In this document: piece by piece, positions 1-8,605 of the stretch
Layout: each line of letters begins with the position of its first letter
Position numbering within the stretch: the first letter of the stretch is position 1
NCBI GenBank assembly: GCA_040398805.1
Contig: JBBATK010000018.1
Location: 1-20,165, forward strand
Origin: JBBATK01 sp040398805
Lineage (GTDB): Bacteria > Bacteroidota > Ignavibacteria > Kapaibacteriales > NICIL-2
Length of the DNA stretch: 20,165 nt
Direction of reading: 5' to 3'
Translations under genes and position numbers: made by a program
Notes under the pieces: model-generated
Told to the model about the DNA's origin: nothing
The model's database searches: none
The model's input: the letters and a program-made list of their open reading frames with translations, nothing else

Positions 1-32
1 AAAGCCTCGCTCGAACATCGAGCGGGGCTTTT
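1..32 (+). terminator. Intrinsic terminator of the upstream unit
   Basis: Bases 1-14 pair with 18-31 to give a 14-bp stem with one G-U wobble and a 3-base loop (ACA), ending in a short T run. The left arm starts at base 1, so the hairpin could begin further upstream. The T run is short, but the stem is long and GC-rich. It separates the preceding, unseen gene from this locus. Confidence 0.8.
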
Positions 33-181
33 GTCATTGTGGAAAGGGGCGAGACTGGTAGGATCGACCGCGTTCAGGATAATGCTCCGCTCGAAGTGGT
101 TCGACAGCAGGTTCGCGGACGCCCCGAGTGTCGACTAGAAAGCAGGAATGCTCGGATCGCGTGTTCAATGAGATATATCCA

Positions 182-207
182 AGTTTCAGCCAATTATGTC
201 TGAAACT
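182..207. repeat. 8-bp perfect inverted repeat
   Basis: AGTTTCAG at 182-189 is mirrored by CTGAAACT at 200-207 around a 10-base AT-rich spacer. The arms carry the same GTTTCA core that recurs at 222, 292 and 356. Arm length and spacing would suit a dimeric regulator, but no regulator in the window can be matched to it, and no T run follows, so it is not a terminator. Confidence 0.45.
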
Positions 208-232
208 CCCGTGAAATCGTTGTTTCAAAGGT

Positions 233-261
233 TTGTGCAGGGCAGTCGATGCATCTATATT
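233..261 (+). promoter_or_regulatory. Candidate promoter, TTGTGC-17-TATATT
   Basis: A TTG-type -35 box (TTGTGC, 233-238) is followed after 17 bases by TATATT (256-261), which matches five of six bases of the sigma70 -10 consensus. A start near 268 would leave a leader of about 150 bases before the GH31 start codon. The -35 match is only three of six, so this is a visual candidate. It competes with the pair at 326-354. Confidence 0.3.
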
Positions 262-325
262 GCACCACGGAATGAACACGGCACAACGGAAGTTTCAATC
301 GCTGTAGTTCAGGGGAGTAAGGGGG

Positions 326-354
326 TTGCCGGATGGTTCAACCACGGCGATATT
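326..354 (+). promoter_or_regulatory. Candidate promoter with a palindrome in its spacer
   Basis: TTGCCG (326-331) and GATATT (349-354) are 17 bases apart, each matching four of six consensus bases. Between them lies the perfect palindrome TGGTTCAACCA (334-344). A second inverted repeat, CGATATT (348-354) with AATATCG (364-370), overlaps the -10 box. A dyad inside the spacer is where a repressor could block polymerase. The box matches are modest. Confidence 0.25.
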
Positions 355-419
355 CGTTTCAATAATATCGGTGCGACACTTCGCGGTATGGGAACCGGGT
401 CGCATTCGAATGACGACAT

Positions 420-2930
420 ATGATCATGATGCAACTGACTCGTACGACGTTTCTGCGTCTCGCCGTTTTCGCCTTCGTCCTCGGCATCGTTCCTCAGCTC
501 AACGCCCAGCACAAGCGCGGTACCGCGCTCGCGGATGTGACGTCCGCCAAGAAGACCGATCACGGCATGGTGTTCACCACCGCCGCGGGGACGATGGAAC
601 TCACGGTGTATTCGCCCACGGTGATCCGCGTGCATTGCACGAAGGCCGGTCAGCGTCCTGACAAGCAGACCTACGCCGTCATCCAGGAGCCGACGGCCTG
701 CAGATATGCGTTCACCGAGGAGTCCGGACGGTGGATACTGACCACCGACTCCGTTCGTTGTATCGTCCGCACCAAGCCGCTGCGCCTCTCGTTCGAAACC
801 CCGGACGGGATCGTGATCAACGAAGACGAGCCCGCCTTCGGAACCATGTGGATCGGCGAGGAAGTGACCGCGTATAAGAAGATCGTCGAGGACGAGAAGT
901 TCATCGGTCTGGGCGAGAAGACGGGTCCGCTGAACCGCCGCGGCGAGGGATACACGAACTGGAACACCGACTTCTTCGGCTATCCCAGCGGCGCCGATCC
1001 CATCTACCTGACCACTCCCATGTATATCGGACTTCACAGCTCGAAAGGGAGGAACCTGTGCTACGGCATCTTCATGGATAATTCCTACAAATCGCATTTC
1101 AACTTCGGTGCTTCGAACGACCGATTCTCTTCGTTCACGGCAGAAGACGGCGACATGAATTACTTCTTCTTCGCGAACAGTTCAGTGGCCGGCATCATCG
1201 GCTCCTACACCGCGCTCACCGGTCGCATGGAAATGCCCCCGCTGTGGTCGCTGGGTTTTCAGCAGTGCCGCTACTCCTATTATCCCGACAAGGAAGTATT
1301 GCGCGTAGCGCAGACATTCCGGGAAAAGAAGATTCCCGCCGATGTCATCTATCTGGATATCCATTACATGGATGCCTATAAGATCTTCACATGGAATTCC
1401 GAACGCTTCTCTCAGCCGAAGAAGATGCTCGACGACCTCGAGAGCAACGGTTTCAAGACGGTCGTCATCGTGGATCCCGGCATCAAAGTGGAGAAGGGGT
1501 ATGCGAGCTACGAGAAAGGCAAGCTCGATAATCTGTTCCTGCGGTATCCCGACGGGACGAATTATACGGGACAGGTGTGGCCGGGCTGGTGTCATTTCCC
1601 CGACTTCACGAATCCTGCCACGCGTACGTGGTGGGGAGAGAGTTTCAAGGGGTATGTGAGTGACGGTATCGATGGCTTCTGGAACGATATGAACGAACCC
1701 GCCACGTGGGGTCAGCGCTTCCCCGAGCTCGTGGAGTTCGACTTCGACGGAACCATCGGCACGCACCGCAAAGGTCATAACCTGTATGGCATGCAGATGG
1801 CTCGCGCCACCTACGAAGGCACGAAGAAACTTCTCGGCGGCAAACGTCCGTTCATCCTCACCCGCGCCGGCTACAGCGGTGTACAGCGCTACAGTGCCGT
1901 GTGGACGGGCGATAACGTCTCGTCCGACGACCACATGATGGCCGGCGTGCGCCTGACGAACAGCATGGGCTTGACGGGCATGCCCTTCGTGGGTATGGAC
2001 ATCGGCGGCTTCACGGGCAATCCCTCCAGCCAGCTCTTCGCCCGGTGGCTCACCATCGGCGCCTTCCAGCCGTTGTTCCGCGCGCATGTGGCCATCGATA
2101 ATAAGGATCAAGAGCCGTGGAGTTTCGGTGAACGTGTCGAAGAGATCTCCCGCAACTACATCCAGCTGCGATACAACCTGATGCCGTACATCTACTCGCT
2201 GTTCCATGAGGCGTCCGCCACCGGACTTCCGGTGCAGCGCTCGCTGGCCATCGAGCACGCCTTCGATAGCCGTATCTACGACTGGGCCTTTTCCCAGCAG
2301 TTCATGCTCGGACCGTCCATCATGGTGTGTCCGCAGTGGAGCGGTCAGGACTATTGCAAAGTGCTTCTGCCGAAGAATGAGTGGTACAGCTTGCACAGTC
2401 TGAGTCCCGTGACCGCCGACGTGACCATCGTGGAGTCGCCCATCGAGAAACTGCCCGTGTTCATCAAGGGCGGAGCGATCATCCCCATGCAGTCGCCCGT
2501 GCAGAACCTCTCGCAGGACAAACCCTCGGACACGCTGAGCATCTATGTGTACTACGGTTCGCAGGCATCAGCGTTCGACTACTACGAGGACGACGGTTCC
2601 ACCTATGCGTACCAGCAAGGCGCATCACTGCAGCGCCGCGTGACCTACGATCCCGCCTCGCGCAGCATCACGCTCGCGAAGCCCGAGGGATCCTACACCT
2701 CGAAGTTCCGGGCGGCGAAAATCGTCATGGTGGGGTTCACCTCGCTCGCGCCGGGATCATCCGTCACCGTCGGTTCGTCCCGCATGACACTCAATGGCGA
2801 GAACGTCAACTTCCTGCAACCCATTTCGAACTTCGATCCCATCGGCAAGGTGCAGCGGGCCGATGCGAAAGTGAACGCGCTCAGCGTCGTGGTACCCTTC
2901 GGTACGTCGGAGGTGACGCTTTCGTGGTAG
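420..2930 (+). CDS. Secreted GH31 alpha-glucosidase
   Basis: This 836-residue glycoside hydrolase family 31 enzyme is expected to release alpha-glucose from the non-reducing ends of maltooligosaccharides. A signal peptide (hydrophobic core about 10-26, cleavage near LNA-Q) places it in the periplasm or outside. The N-terminal beta-sandwich leads into the (beta/alpha)8 barrel from about residue 265. The substrate-binding LDIHYMD segment begins near 312. The nucleophile is D423 in WNDMNEP, and the probable acid/base is D498 in WTGDN. The C-terminal part has the YYEDDGSTY motif typical of the DUF5110 domain. Length is normal for the family. ATGs at 426 and 429 are alternative starts, and none has a clear ribosome site. 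It heads the operon and likely plays the role SusB (GH97) has in Bacteroides. Alpha-xylosidase is a less likely alternative given the GH13 and kinase neighbours. Confidence 0.95.
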   Translation: MIMMQLTRTTFLRLAVFAFVLGIVPQLNAQHKRGTALADVTSAKKTDHGMVFTTAAGTMELTVYSPTVIRVHCTKAGQRPDKQTYAVIQEPTACRYAFTEESGRWILTTDSVRCIVRTKPLRLSFETPDGIVINEDEPAFGTMWIGEEVTAYKKIVEDEKFIGLGEKTGPLNRRGEGYTNWNTDFFGYPSGADPIYLTTPMYIGLHSSKGRNLCYGIFMDNSYKSHFNFGASNDRFSSFTAEDGDMNYFFFANSSVAGIIGSYTALTGRMEMPPLWSLGFQQCRYSYYPDKEVLRVAQTFREKKIPADVIYLDIHYMDAYKIFTWNSERFSQPKKMLDDLESNGFKTVVIVDPGIKVEKGYASYEKGKLDNLFLRYPDGTNYTGQVWPGWCHFPDFTNPATRTWWGESFKGYVSDGIDGFWNDMNEPATWGQRFPELVEFDFDGTIGTHRKGHNLYGMQMARATYEGTKKLLGGKRPFILTRAGYSGVQRYSAVWTGDNVSSDDHMMAGVRLTNSMGLTGMPFVGMDIGGFTGNPSSQLFARWLTIGAFQPLFRAHVAIDNKDQEPWSFGERVEEISRNYIQLRYNLMPYIYSLFHEASATGLPVQRSLAIEHAFDSRIYDWAFSQQFMLGPSIMVCPQWSGQDYCKVLLPKNEWYSLHSLSPVTADVTIVESPIEKLPVFIKGGAIIPMQSPVQNLSQDKPSDTLSIYVYYGSQASAFDYYEDDGSTYAYQQGASLQRRVTYDPASRSITLAKPEGSYTSKFRAAKIVMVGFTSLAPGSSVTVGSSRMTLNGENVNFLQPISNFDPIGKVQRADAKVNALSVVVPFGTSEVTLSW

Positions 2931-2987
2931 TGATCCGGCGCAACGGTTCGTTCGGCAACAGGTAACGCAATTACAGGTAAGCATCCC

Positions 2988-3947
2988 ATGTACGCAGGCA
3001 TCGACATAGGCGGAACGAACATCAAGTACGGTGTGGTGCACGCGGACGGGGAGATGATTTATCAGCATACGCATCCCACGGATGCTACGCGCGGTAAGGA
3101 CGCCATGATCGCCGATATCAACGGCGTGATTCGGAGCTTGCAGGAGCAGTTCCCCAAACTCCTCTCTGTTGGTGTGGGCTTCCCCTCGGTGGTGAATCCG
3201 CACGACGGTTGCGTGTATTATCCGCCCAATCTTCCGGGGTGGGACGTGGTACCGCTCGTGAAGCTGTTGCAGGACGCGTCGAGCGTGCCCGTCGCCATCG
3301 ACAACGATGCGAACGTGGCCGCGCTGGCCGAGAGCGAAGCGGGTGCGGGCATGAACGCCTCGCATTTCCTGTATGTGACTCTTGGGACGGGCGTGGGCGG
3401 CGGCATCATCATCAACAAGCGCATCTACACCGGTGAGCGCGGTGGCGCGGGCGAGATCGGACATATCATCGTGGATATGTTCGACGAACCCACGAGCACC
3501 ATGAAGGCCGAGGGACGATCGTATCGTGCCGGAACCTTGGAGGAACGTCTCGGACGTCCGGGCCTGCTCGCATCCACGCTCCGCGTATTGAACGATTATC
3601 CTGAGTCCAGCATGCATCGCTACGGTGCGGCGCTGGATGTGGAGGACATCTCGAGGGAAGTGGAGAACGGTGATCCCTGTGCCTGCGAGGTGTTCCGTCG
3701 TGCGGGACATCTTTTGGGACTGGGCATCGCGAGCATCCTGGCAGTGCTGGACATGCGCATCGTGGTGGTGGGCGGCGGCATTTCGAAATCGCATCCGCTG
3801 TTCCTCGATACCACGCGGGAAACCATCCGCGAGCGCGCGTTGCCGACCATTGCGGGAAAGGCGGAGATCCGCATGGCGCACTTCAGTTCCAACGCGGGAA
3901 TCGTCGGTGCGGCCATGCTCGGCAAACACAAGCTGGAGTTGTTGTAA
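2988..3947 (+). CDS. ROK-family sugar kinase, probably glucokinase
   Basis: This 319-residue cytoplasmic kinase is expected to make glucose 6-phosphate from glucose and ATP. The phosphate-binding motif DIGGTN lies at residues 6-11. The catalytic aspartate is D107 in the NDAN motif. A glycine-rich LGTGVGGG stretch and the GEIGH motif (H159) follow. ROK proteins usually carry a CxCGxxGCxE zinc site just after this histidine. Here no cysteine is found there, and the aligned region reads YRAGTLEE. Some ROK proteins are known to lack the cysteines, so activity is still likely. It has no signal peptide. It starts 57 bases after the GH31 stop and 41 bases before the permease, consistent with one transcript. 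Glucose is inferred from the neighbours. Fructose or N-acetylmannosamine kinase activity cannot be excluded by sequence. Confidence 0.92.
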   Translation: MYAGIDIGGTNIKYGVVHADGEMIYQHTHPTDATRGKDAMIADINGVIRSLQEQFPKLLSVGVGFPSVVNPHDGCVYYPPNLPGWDVVPLVKLLQDASSVPVAIDNDANVAALAESEAGAGMNASHFLYVTLGTGVGGGIIINKRIYTGERGGAGEIGHIIVDMFDEPTSTMKAEGRSYRAGTLEERLGRPGLLASTLRVLNDYPESSMHRYGAALDVEDISREVENGDPCACEVFRRAGHLLGLGIASILAVLDMRIVVVGGGISKSHPLFLDTTRETIRERALPTIAGKAEIRMAHFSSNAGIVGAAMLGKHKLELL

Positions 3948-3979
3948 GGGAGTATCAAAGAACGCGGGACATTATCACG

Positions 3980-3984
3980 AGGAG
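3980..3984 (+). promoter_or_regulatory. Shine-Dalgarno site of the MFS permease
   Basis: AGGAG sits four bases before the ATG at 3989, inside GAGGAGAAAC. It is one of the clearest ribosome binding sites in the window and fixes the permease start. Confidence 0.8.
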
Positions 3985-3988
3985 AAAC

Positions 3989-5281
3989 ATGGCACAGACA
4001 GCAATGCCGACCACGTCGGCGTCGGCAAGCGGCGGTTCCGGAGAAAACTACACGGTGCCCTTGGCCACCATGGCGTCGCTCATGTTCATGATCGGGTTCA
4101 TCACCTGCCTGAACGATATCCTTCTTCCGCACCTGAAGATCATCTTCGATCTTTCATACTCTCAGGCCTCGCTCATCCAGCTGGCCTTCTTCTTCGGATA
4201 CTTCTTCGCGGCCATTCCTGCCGGGAAGATCATCTCCCTGTTCGGGTATAAGAAGGGGACCGCTATCGGACTCTGCACGTCGGGCATCGGCGCGCTCATG
4301 TTCTTTCCTGCCGCCGCCATTCCTTCCTACGAGTTCTTCCTGGTGGCATTGTTCACCATGGCGGCGGGCTTCGCGCTCCTGCAAGTGGCGATCAATCCGT
4401 ACGTAGCCGTGCTGGGCAAACCCGAAACATCATCCGCACGACTCGTGCTCGTGCAGGCGTTCAACTCCGTCGGAACCTACATAGCGCCGTACTTTGGTTC
4501 GGTATTGATATTGGCGGGAGCCACGTTGAGCGGCGAACAGCTCAGGGCTCTGGCAGCGCCGGAGGCGGCTGCATACAAGGCGCAGCAAGCGGCGTCGGTA
4601 CAGATGCCGTATGTCGGCCTGGCCATCGCCCTTCTTATCCTCGGTGTCATCGTCCTCATGCTTCACCTTCCCTCCATCTCCTCGGTGGAAGGCGAAGGGG
4701 AGCGCACGACCACGTACGGACAGGCGCTCAAGCAACGACACTTGATGCTCGGCGTCATCGGGATCTTCGCGTATGTGGGCGGCGAGGTCGCCATAGGCAG
4801 TTATCTCATCAACTTCCTCGGTCTGCCGGAAATCGCGGGCATGAAGGAAGCCGATGCTGCGGCATACGTGCCGTACTACTGGGGCGGTGCCATGGTGGGA
4901 AGGTTCATCGGATCCTTCCTGCTGACGCGGGTGAAACCGGGATTGCTTCTTGCGGCACAGGCGGGCATGGCGTTCCTGCTGGTCGGCATCAGCGTCGTGA
5001 GCACGGGCAGCACGGCCATGTGGTCTGTCATACTCGTGGGACTCATGAACTCCATCATGTTCGCCACCATCTTCACCCTTGCCATCAAGGACCTGGGCGT
5101 GCTGACGAACAAGGGCGGAAGCCTGTTGAACATGGCCATCGTGGGTGGTGCCGTGGTGCCGTATATCCAAGGACTGTACGCCGACTCCATCGGACTCCAT
5201 CAGGCCTTCATCATTCCGCTGGCCTGCTACGCCTACATCGTGTATTACGGTCTGAGCGGTTCGAAGGTCCGCACCGCCTAA
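3989..5281 (+). CDS. MFS hexose permease, FHS (FucP/GluP-like) family
   Basis: This 430-residue inner-membrane transporter has about twelve hydrophobic segments. It resembles the fucose-galactose-glucose:H+ symporters (FHS family). An N-terminal FITCLNDILLPHLK helix is followed by a loop with FGYKKG in the place of the MFS signature. The AINPYVAVLG segment carries the NPY motif conserved in this family. A soluble loop near residues 225-255 (EGEGERTTTYGQ) separates the two halves. By context it brings in glucose released in the periplasm by the GH31 enzyme and passes it to the ROK kinase. The first 25 residues are a soluble Ser/Ala/Thr-rich stretch, but the strong ribosome site supports this start. 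A 118-base gap follows. Its last 60 bases are AT-richer and could hold a promoter for susC, but no clear boxes are visible. Confidence 0.94.
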   Translation: MAQTAMPTTSASASGGSGENYTVPLATMASLMFMIGFITCLNDILLPHLKIIFDLSYSQASLIQLAFFFGYFFAAIPAGKIISLFGYKKGTAIGLCTSGIGALMFFPAAAIPSYEFFLVALFTMAAGFALLQVAINPYVAVLGKPETSSARLVLVQAFNSVGTYIAPYFGSVLILAGATLSGEQLRALAAPEAAAYKAQQAASVQMPYVGLAIALLILGVIVLMLHLPSISSVEGEGERTTTYGQALKQRHLMLGVIGIFAYVGGEVAIGSYLINFLGLPEIAGMKEADAAAYVPYYWGGAMVGRFIGSFLLTRVKPGLLLAAQAGMAFLLVGISVVSTGSTAMWSVILVGLMNSIMFATIFTLAIKDLGVLTNKGGSLLNMAIVGGAVVPYIQGLYADSIGLHQAFIIPLACYAYIVYYGLSGSKVRTA

Positions 5282-5388
5282 GGGACGAACGGTTGCAGGG
5301 GGACGTCACCTGCGGGAGAACGAACGGGAAAGCCGACGGAAATAACGACGACGATTACTCAGTACACAGAGTTTTACATTCATTAATC

Positions 5389-5397
5389 GAGAGGAAG
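5389..5397 (+). promoter_or_regulatory. Shine-Dalgarno site of the SusC gene
   Basis: The purine-rich GAGAGGAAG ends two bases before the ATG at 5400, with its AGGA core five bases away. It supports this start, which is followed at once by a good signal peptide. Confidence 0.65.
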
Positions 5398-5399
5398 AC

Positions 5400-8300
5400 A
5401 TGATTCTTCGCTACTGTTGTATGGTGCTCATTGCGTTGGCAATGGCAGGGTCCGCGATGGCTCAGACGAGTCTTGTGGGCAAGGTGAGCGATGCATCCAC
5501 GAAGAAGCCCTTGCGTGGTGTATCGGTGCGTGTCGAGAAGACGACGCTCGGAGGAGTGACGAAAGCGGACGGAAGTTTTTCCGTGAAGCTGCTGCAAGGC
5601 GGAACGTACACGGTGAGTGTGACGTACATAGGATACAAGAAAACGCAGAAGAGCGTCACCGTCGCCAGCGATCAGTCTGCCACATTGAATCTGGAACTCG
5701 AACCGGATCGCATGCTTCTCGAGGAAGTGGTCGTGGTGGGATACGGAACCAAACAGAAGCGCGAAGTGACCGGCGCCTACACCACGGTGAAAGGTGAGGA
5801 AGTGGTGAACACGCCGAACCCCACGTTGGAGAGCTCTCTTCAAGGCCGGGTGTCCGGTGTGCAGATCACCCAGGCCAACGGTATGGCCGGAACGGCAGCA
5901 TCCGTGCGGGTGCGCGGCGTCGGTTCCATCACGGCGAATACCGAGCCCTTGTATGTGATCGACGGTGTGCCCATGACGACGGGTGACTTCAGCGCGCGCG
6001 ATGCCGTGGCATCGAACACGAATGCGTTGTCGTTCTTGAATCCCAACGATATCGAGTCCATCGACATTCTCAAGGACGCTGCCGCGACCGCCATCTACGG
6101 TTCCCGCGGTGCGAACGGCGTCGTGCTCATCACGACGAAGCGCGGTAAGGAAGGGTCCATGCAAGTGAGCGCCGGACATTACAGCGGATTCCTCAACGAG
6201 GCGAATCGCTTGGGTCTGGTGGACCGCGATACGTGGATCGACATGTACTACGAAGCACGCACGAACGACGTCACGGACTCGCTCATGAAGCTCAGCCGCT
6301 TCAGCGGACAGGATTGGAACACCGTATCGGCGTTCGTTGCGTCCAACGACACGATGAAGAACCTTATCAATAACGCGCGCATGCCGCAAGGTCTTACGCG
6401 TCAGACCGCGGCGAACTCCAACTGGTTCGACAAGGTGCTGCGCACGGGTTCCACGAGCGAGAGCTACCTGAGCCTGAACGGCGGAACGAATGCGGTGCGG
6501 TATTTCTTCAATACCACGTATCGCAACGAAGAAGGTTTCATCGTCGGTAACGACTATAGCCGTTTCAGTAATCGCTTGTCGGTGGATGCGAAGCCCACGT
6601 CGTGGTTCGACATGGGAGGATCCATCAGTCTTACCCGCGAGAGCAACAACCGGGTGAACAGCGCGTGGTCCGGCGGACTCGGCGCAGCGCAATCGAAGAC
6701 GTTGCCCATCTTCCCCATCTACGATTCCACGGGCGCCTACTGGCGTCCGGGCAGCGGCCTGAATCCGCTCGCCGAGTTAGAGAACCGGCGCTACCTTGCC
6801 ACGACGTGGCGCACCGTAGCCAACGGCTACAGTCAGTTCAACCTCATGGAGGGATTGTATGTACGCGGGACGGCCGGTTTCGACATCTACGACCTCACCG
6901 AGGACCGGTATAATCCGCCGGTCTTGACCGCCGTTCCCTTCGCAGAGCTTCGGAACGTGCGTATCCTCAATTGGACGACGAACGCGTTCGTCAATTACTC
7001 TCCCATCACAGGCAACGAGCACGATGTGAACCTGACCGCCGGTATGGAAGTCCAGCGTTCGGACCGTCAGGACGTGGGTACGACGGGCGAACGTTTCCCC
7101 AATACGTATTTCGAGACACCGCAGAACGCCGCCATCCGCAACGGCTATACATTCCGCACGGCATCGGGATTCCTCTCGTACTTCGGTCGCGTGAACTACA
7201 AGCTCATGAATCGCTACCTGTTCTCCGCAACGGTCCGTAGCGATGCGTCGTCACGATTCGGCGACAACCAGCGGTGGGGTACCTTTCCGTCGGCCTCCGC
7301 AGCGTGGATCTTCTCCAACGAAGAGTTCATGAAGGATAACGGCGTGCTCACCTTCGGTAAGATCCGCGCCAGCTACGGTCTGTCGGGTAACGCCGCCATC
7401 GGTGATTTCACGTGGCAGGGTACGTATTCGGCCGGATCCGACTACAACGGTCAGCCGGGCACACGTCCGTCGCAGTTGCCCAATGCGGACTTGACGTGGG
7501 AGACATCACGTCAGCTGGACCTTGCGTTGGACTTCGGTATGTTCAACGACCGTATCACGGGTTCGGTGAACTACTACAATCGCATTTCGCAGGACATGCT
7601 TCTCAATGAGCGTGTACCGTCATCGTCCGGTTTGCAGACGGTCATCCGTAACGTGGGCGAAATGACGAACACCGGTTGGGAGTTCAACGTCCGCAGCGTC
7701 AATGTCTCCTCGCCTGAGTTCGAATGGACGACGGACTTCAACATCACCTTCAATTCGAACAAGATCAACTCGCTCGGCAGCATCACGAGTCCCGATGCCA
7801 TCGACCTGGGCTTCGGTGAGACTCGCGCGGTGGTGGGATATCCTTTCGCGAGCTATATGCTGGTGCGGTATGCAGGCGCCGATCCCAAAACGGGATTGCC
7901 CATCTACATGCGTCCTGTGATGCGCACCGTCAACGAGAACGGACGCGACACGATGGTGGCCATGAACGGTCTGCGCGGTCGTGCGTTGGAGCTGGAAGAA
8001 GCCCGCGACACCTCCGGTAATCCCTTGGCGTGGAATGCCAACTGGCGCGTGCCCACAGGCAAGAACTACCCCGATGCTTTCGGCGGTATCACGAACACCT
8101 TCCGCTATGCGGGCTTCGATGTGAGCGTGTTGTTCACGTACCAGATCGGCAACTCCATCTATGACGATGCAGGCAAGCGCCTGGTGGGTAATATCGCGCA
8201 AGACGGCGGATGGAACCAGATGACGCTGACCGAGCAGCGCTGGCAGAAGCCGGGCGACCAGACGGATGTGGCACGCCTCACTCTCAAAGGTGCGCGCGAC

Positions 8301-8585
8301 ATCAACACCGATCAGCATCTGTACAGCGCGGACTTCCTGCGCTTGCGGAACCTGACCATCGGATACACCCTTCCGAACGCCATGACGAACAATCTCGGAC
8401 TCAACCGTTTGCGTGTGTACATGACGGCTCAGAACATCCTCACGTTCACGTCGTATCCGGGTTGGGATCCCGAGGTGGTGCGGGACCACACGACCGATCA
8501 GCAGCGCAACGGTAATCAGGGCGTTACCTATCTCACGCCGCCGCAGGCGCGTTCGTTCATCTTCGGTGTCAACCTTGAACTTTAA
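5400..8585 (+). CDS. SusC/RagA-family TonB-linked outer-membrane transporter
   Basis: This 1061-residue TonB-dependent porin is expected to import oligosaccharides bound by its SusD partner. A signal peptide (residues 1-21, ending AMA-Q) is followed by a carboxypeptidase-regulatory-like beta domain at about 24-103, the N-terminal extension typical of SusC. The LEEVVVVGYG motif near 108 is the TonB-box region. The plug runs to about 250 and contains the SusC hallmark SIDILKDAAATAIYGSRGAN. The remaining 800 residues form the beta-barrel, ending FGVNLEL at the C-terminus. Length is typical. The SusD gene starts 20 bases after its stop, so the pair is co-transcribed. The alpha-glucan substrate is inferred from the GH13 and GH31 neighbours; nothing in the barrel sequence proves it. 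Confidence 0.97.
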   Translation: MILRYCCMVLIALAMAGSAMAQTSLVGKVSDASTKKPLRGVSVRVEKTTLGGVTKADGSFSVKLLQGGTYTVSVTYIGYKKTQKSVTVASDQSATLNLELEPDRMLLEEVVVVGYGTKQKREVTGAYTTVKGEEVVNTPNPTLESSLQGRVSGVQITQANGMAGTAASVRVRGVGSITANTEPLYVIDGVPMTTGDFSARDAVASNTNALSFLNPNDIESIDILKDAAATAIYGSRGANGVVLITTKRGKEGSMQVSAGHYSGFLNEANRLGLVDRDTWIDMYYEARTNDVTDSLMKLSRFSGQDWNTVSAFVASNDTMKNLINNARMPQGLTRQTAANSNWFDKVLRTGSTSESYLSLNGGTNAVRYFFNTTYRNEEGFIVGNDYSRFSNRLSVDAKPTSWFDMGGSISLTRESNNRVNSAWSGGLGAAQSKTLPIFPIYDSTGAYWRPGSGLNPLAELENRRYLATTWRTVANGYSQFNLMEGLYVRGTAGFDIYDLTEDRYNPPVLTAVPFAELRNVRILNWTTNAFVNYSPITGNEHDVNLTAGMEVQRSDRQDVGTTGERFPNTYFETPQNAAIRNGYTFRTASGFLSYFGRVNYKLMNRYLFSATVRSDASSRFGDNQRWGTFPSASAAWIFSNEEFMKDNGVLTFGKIRASYGLSGNAAIGDFTWQGTYSAGSDYNGQPGTRPSQLPNADLTWETSRQLDLALDFGMFNDRITGSVNYYNRISQDMLLNERVPSSSGLQTVIRNVGEMTNTGWEFNVRSVNVSSPEFEWTTDFNITFNSNKINSLGSITSPDAIDLGFGETRAVVGYPFASYMLVRYAGADPKTGLPIYMRPVMRTVNENGRDTMVAMNGLRGRALELEEARDTSGNPLAWNANWRVPTGKNYPDAFGGITNTFRYAGFDVSVLFTYQIGNSIYDDAGKRLVGNIAQDGGWNQMTLTEQRWQKPGDQTDVARLTLKGARDINTDQHLYSADFLRLRNLTIGYTLPNAMTNNLGLNRLRVYMTAQNILTFTSYPGWDPEVVRDHTTDQQRNGNQGVTYLTPPQARSFIFGVNLEL

Positions 8586-8605
8586 CAACTAACGACAACA
8601 CAAGT

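Larger units (their letters stand above)
33..419. other. Non-coding leader and control region before the GH31 gene
   Basis: This stretch of 387 bases has no convincing gene. The open frames across it (75 and 81 codons) show no recognisable family, signal peptide or ribosome binding site. It is visibly richer in A/T around 165-300 than the coding sequence around it. It contains an 8-bp inverted repeat, five GTTTCA/TGAAAC hexamers, two promoter-like box pairs and a short palindrome, listed separately. It is the natural place for control of the whole downstream operon. Confidence 0.6.

Noticed and set aside
34..279. Minus-strand open frame of 81 codons in the leader
   Set aside because: Its sequence shows no motif, and it would read into the terminator at 1-32. 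It crosses the inverted repeat and the promoter candidate without any coding sign.
196..423. Plus-strand open frame of 75 codons in the leader
   Set aside because: It has no ribosome site, no signal peptide and no similarity I recognise. It runs through the candidate promoters and dyads and overlaps the GH31 start.
5282..5399. Possible hairpin between the permease and susC
   Set aside because: Only a 5-bp stem (GCAGG/CCTGC) is seen and no T run follows, so a terminator is not supported.
5355..6692. Minus-strand open frame of 445 codons opposite susC
   Set aside because: It is a shadow of the SusC plug and barrel coding region. It is His/Arg-rich, has no recognisable family and is not framed by control signals.
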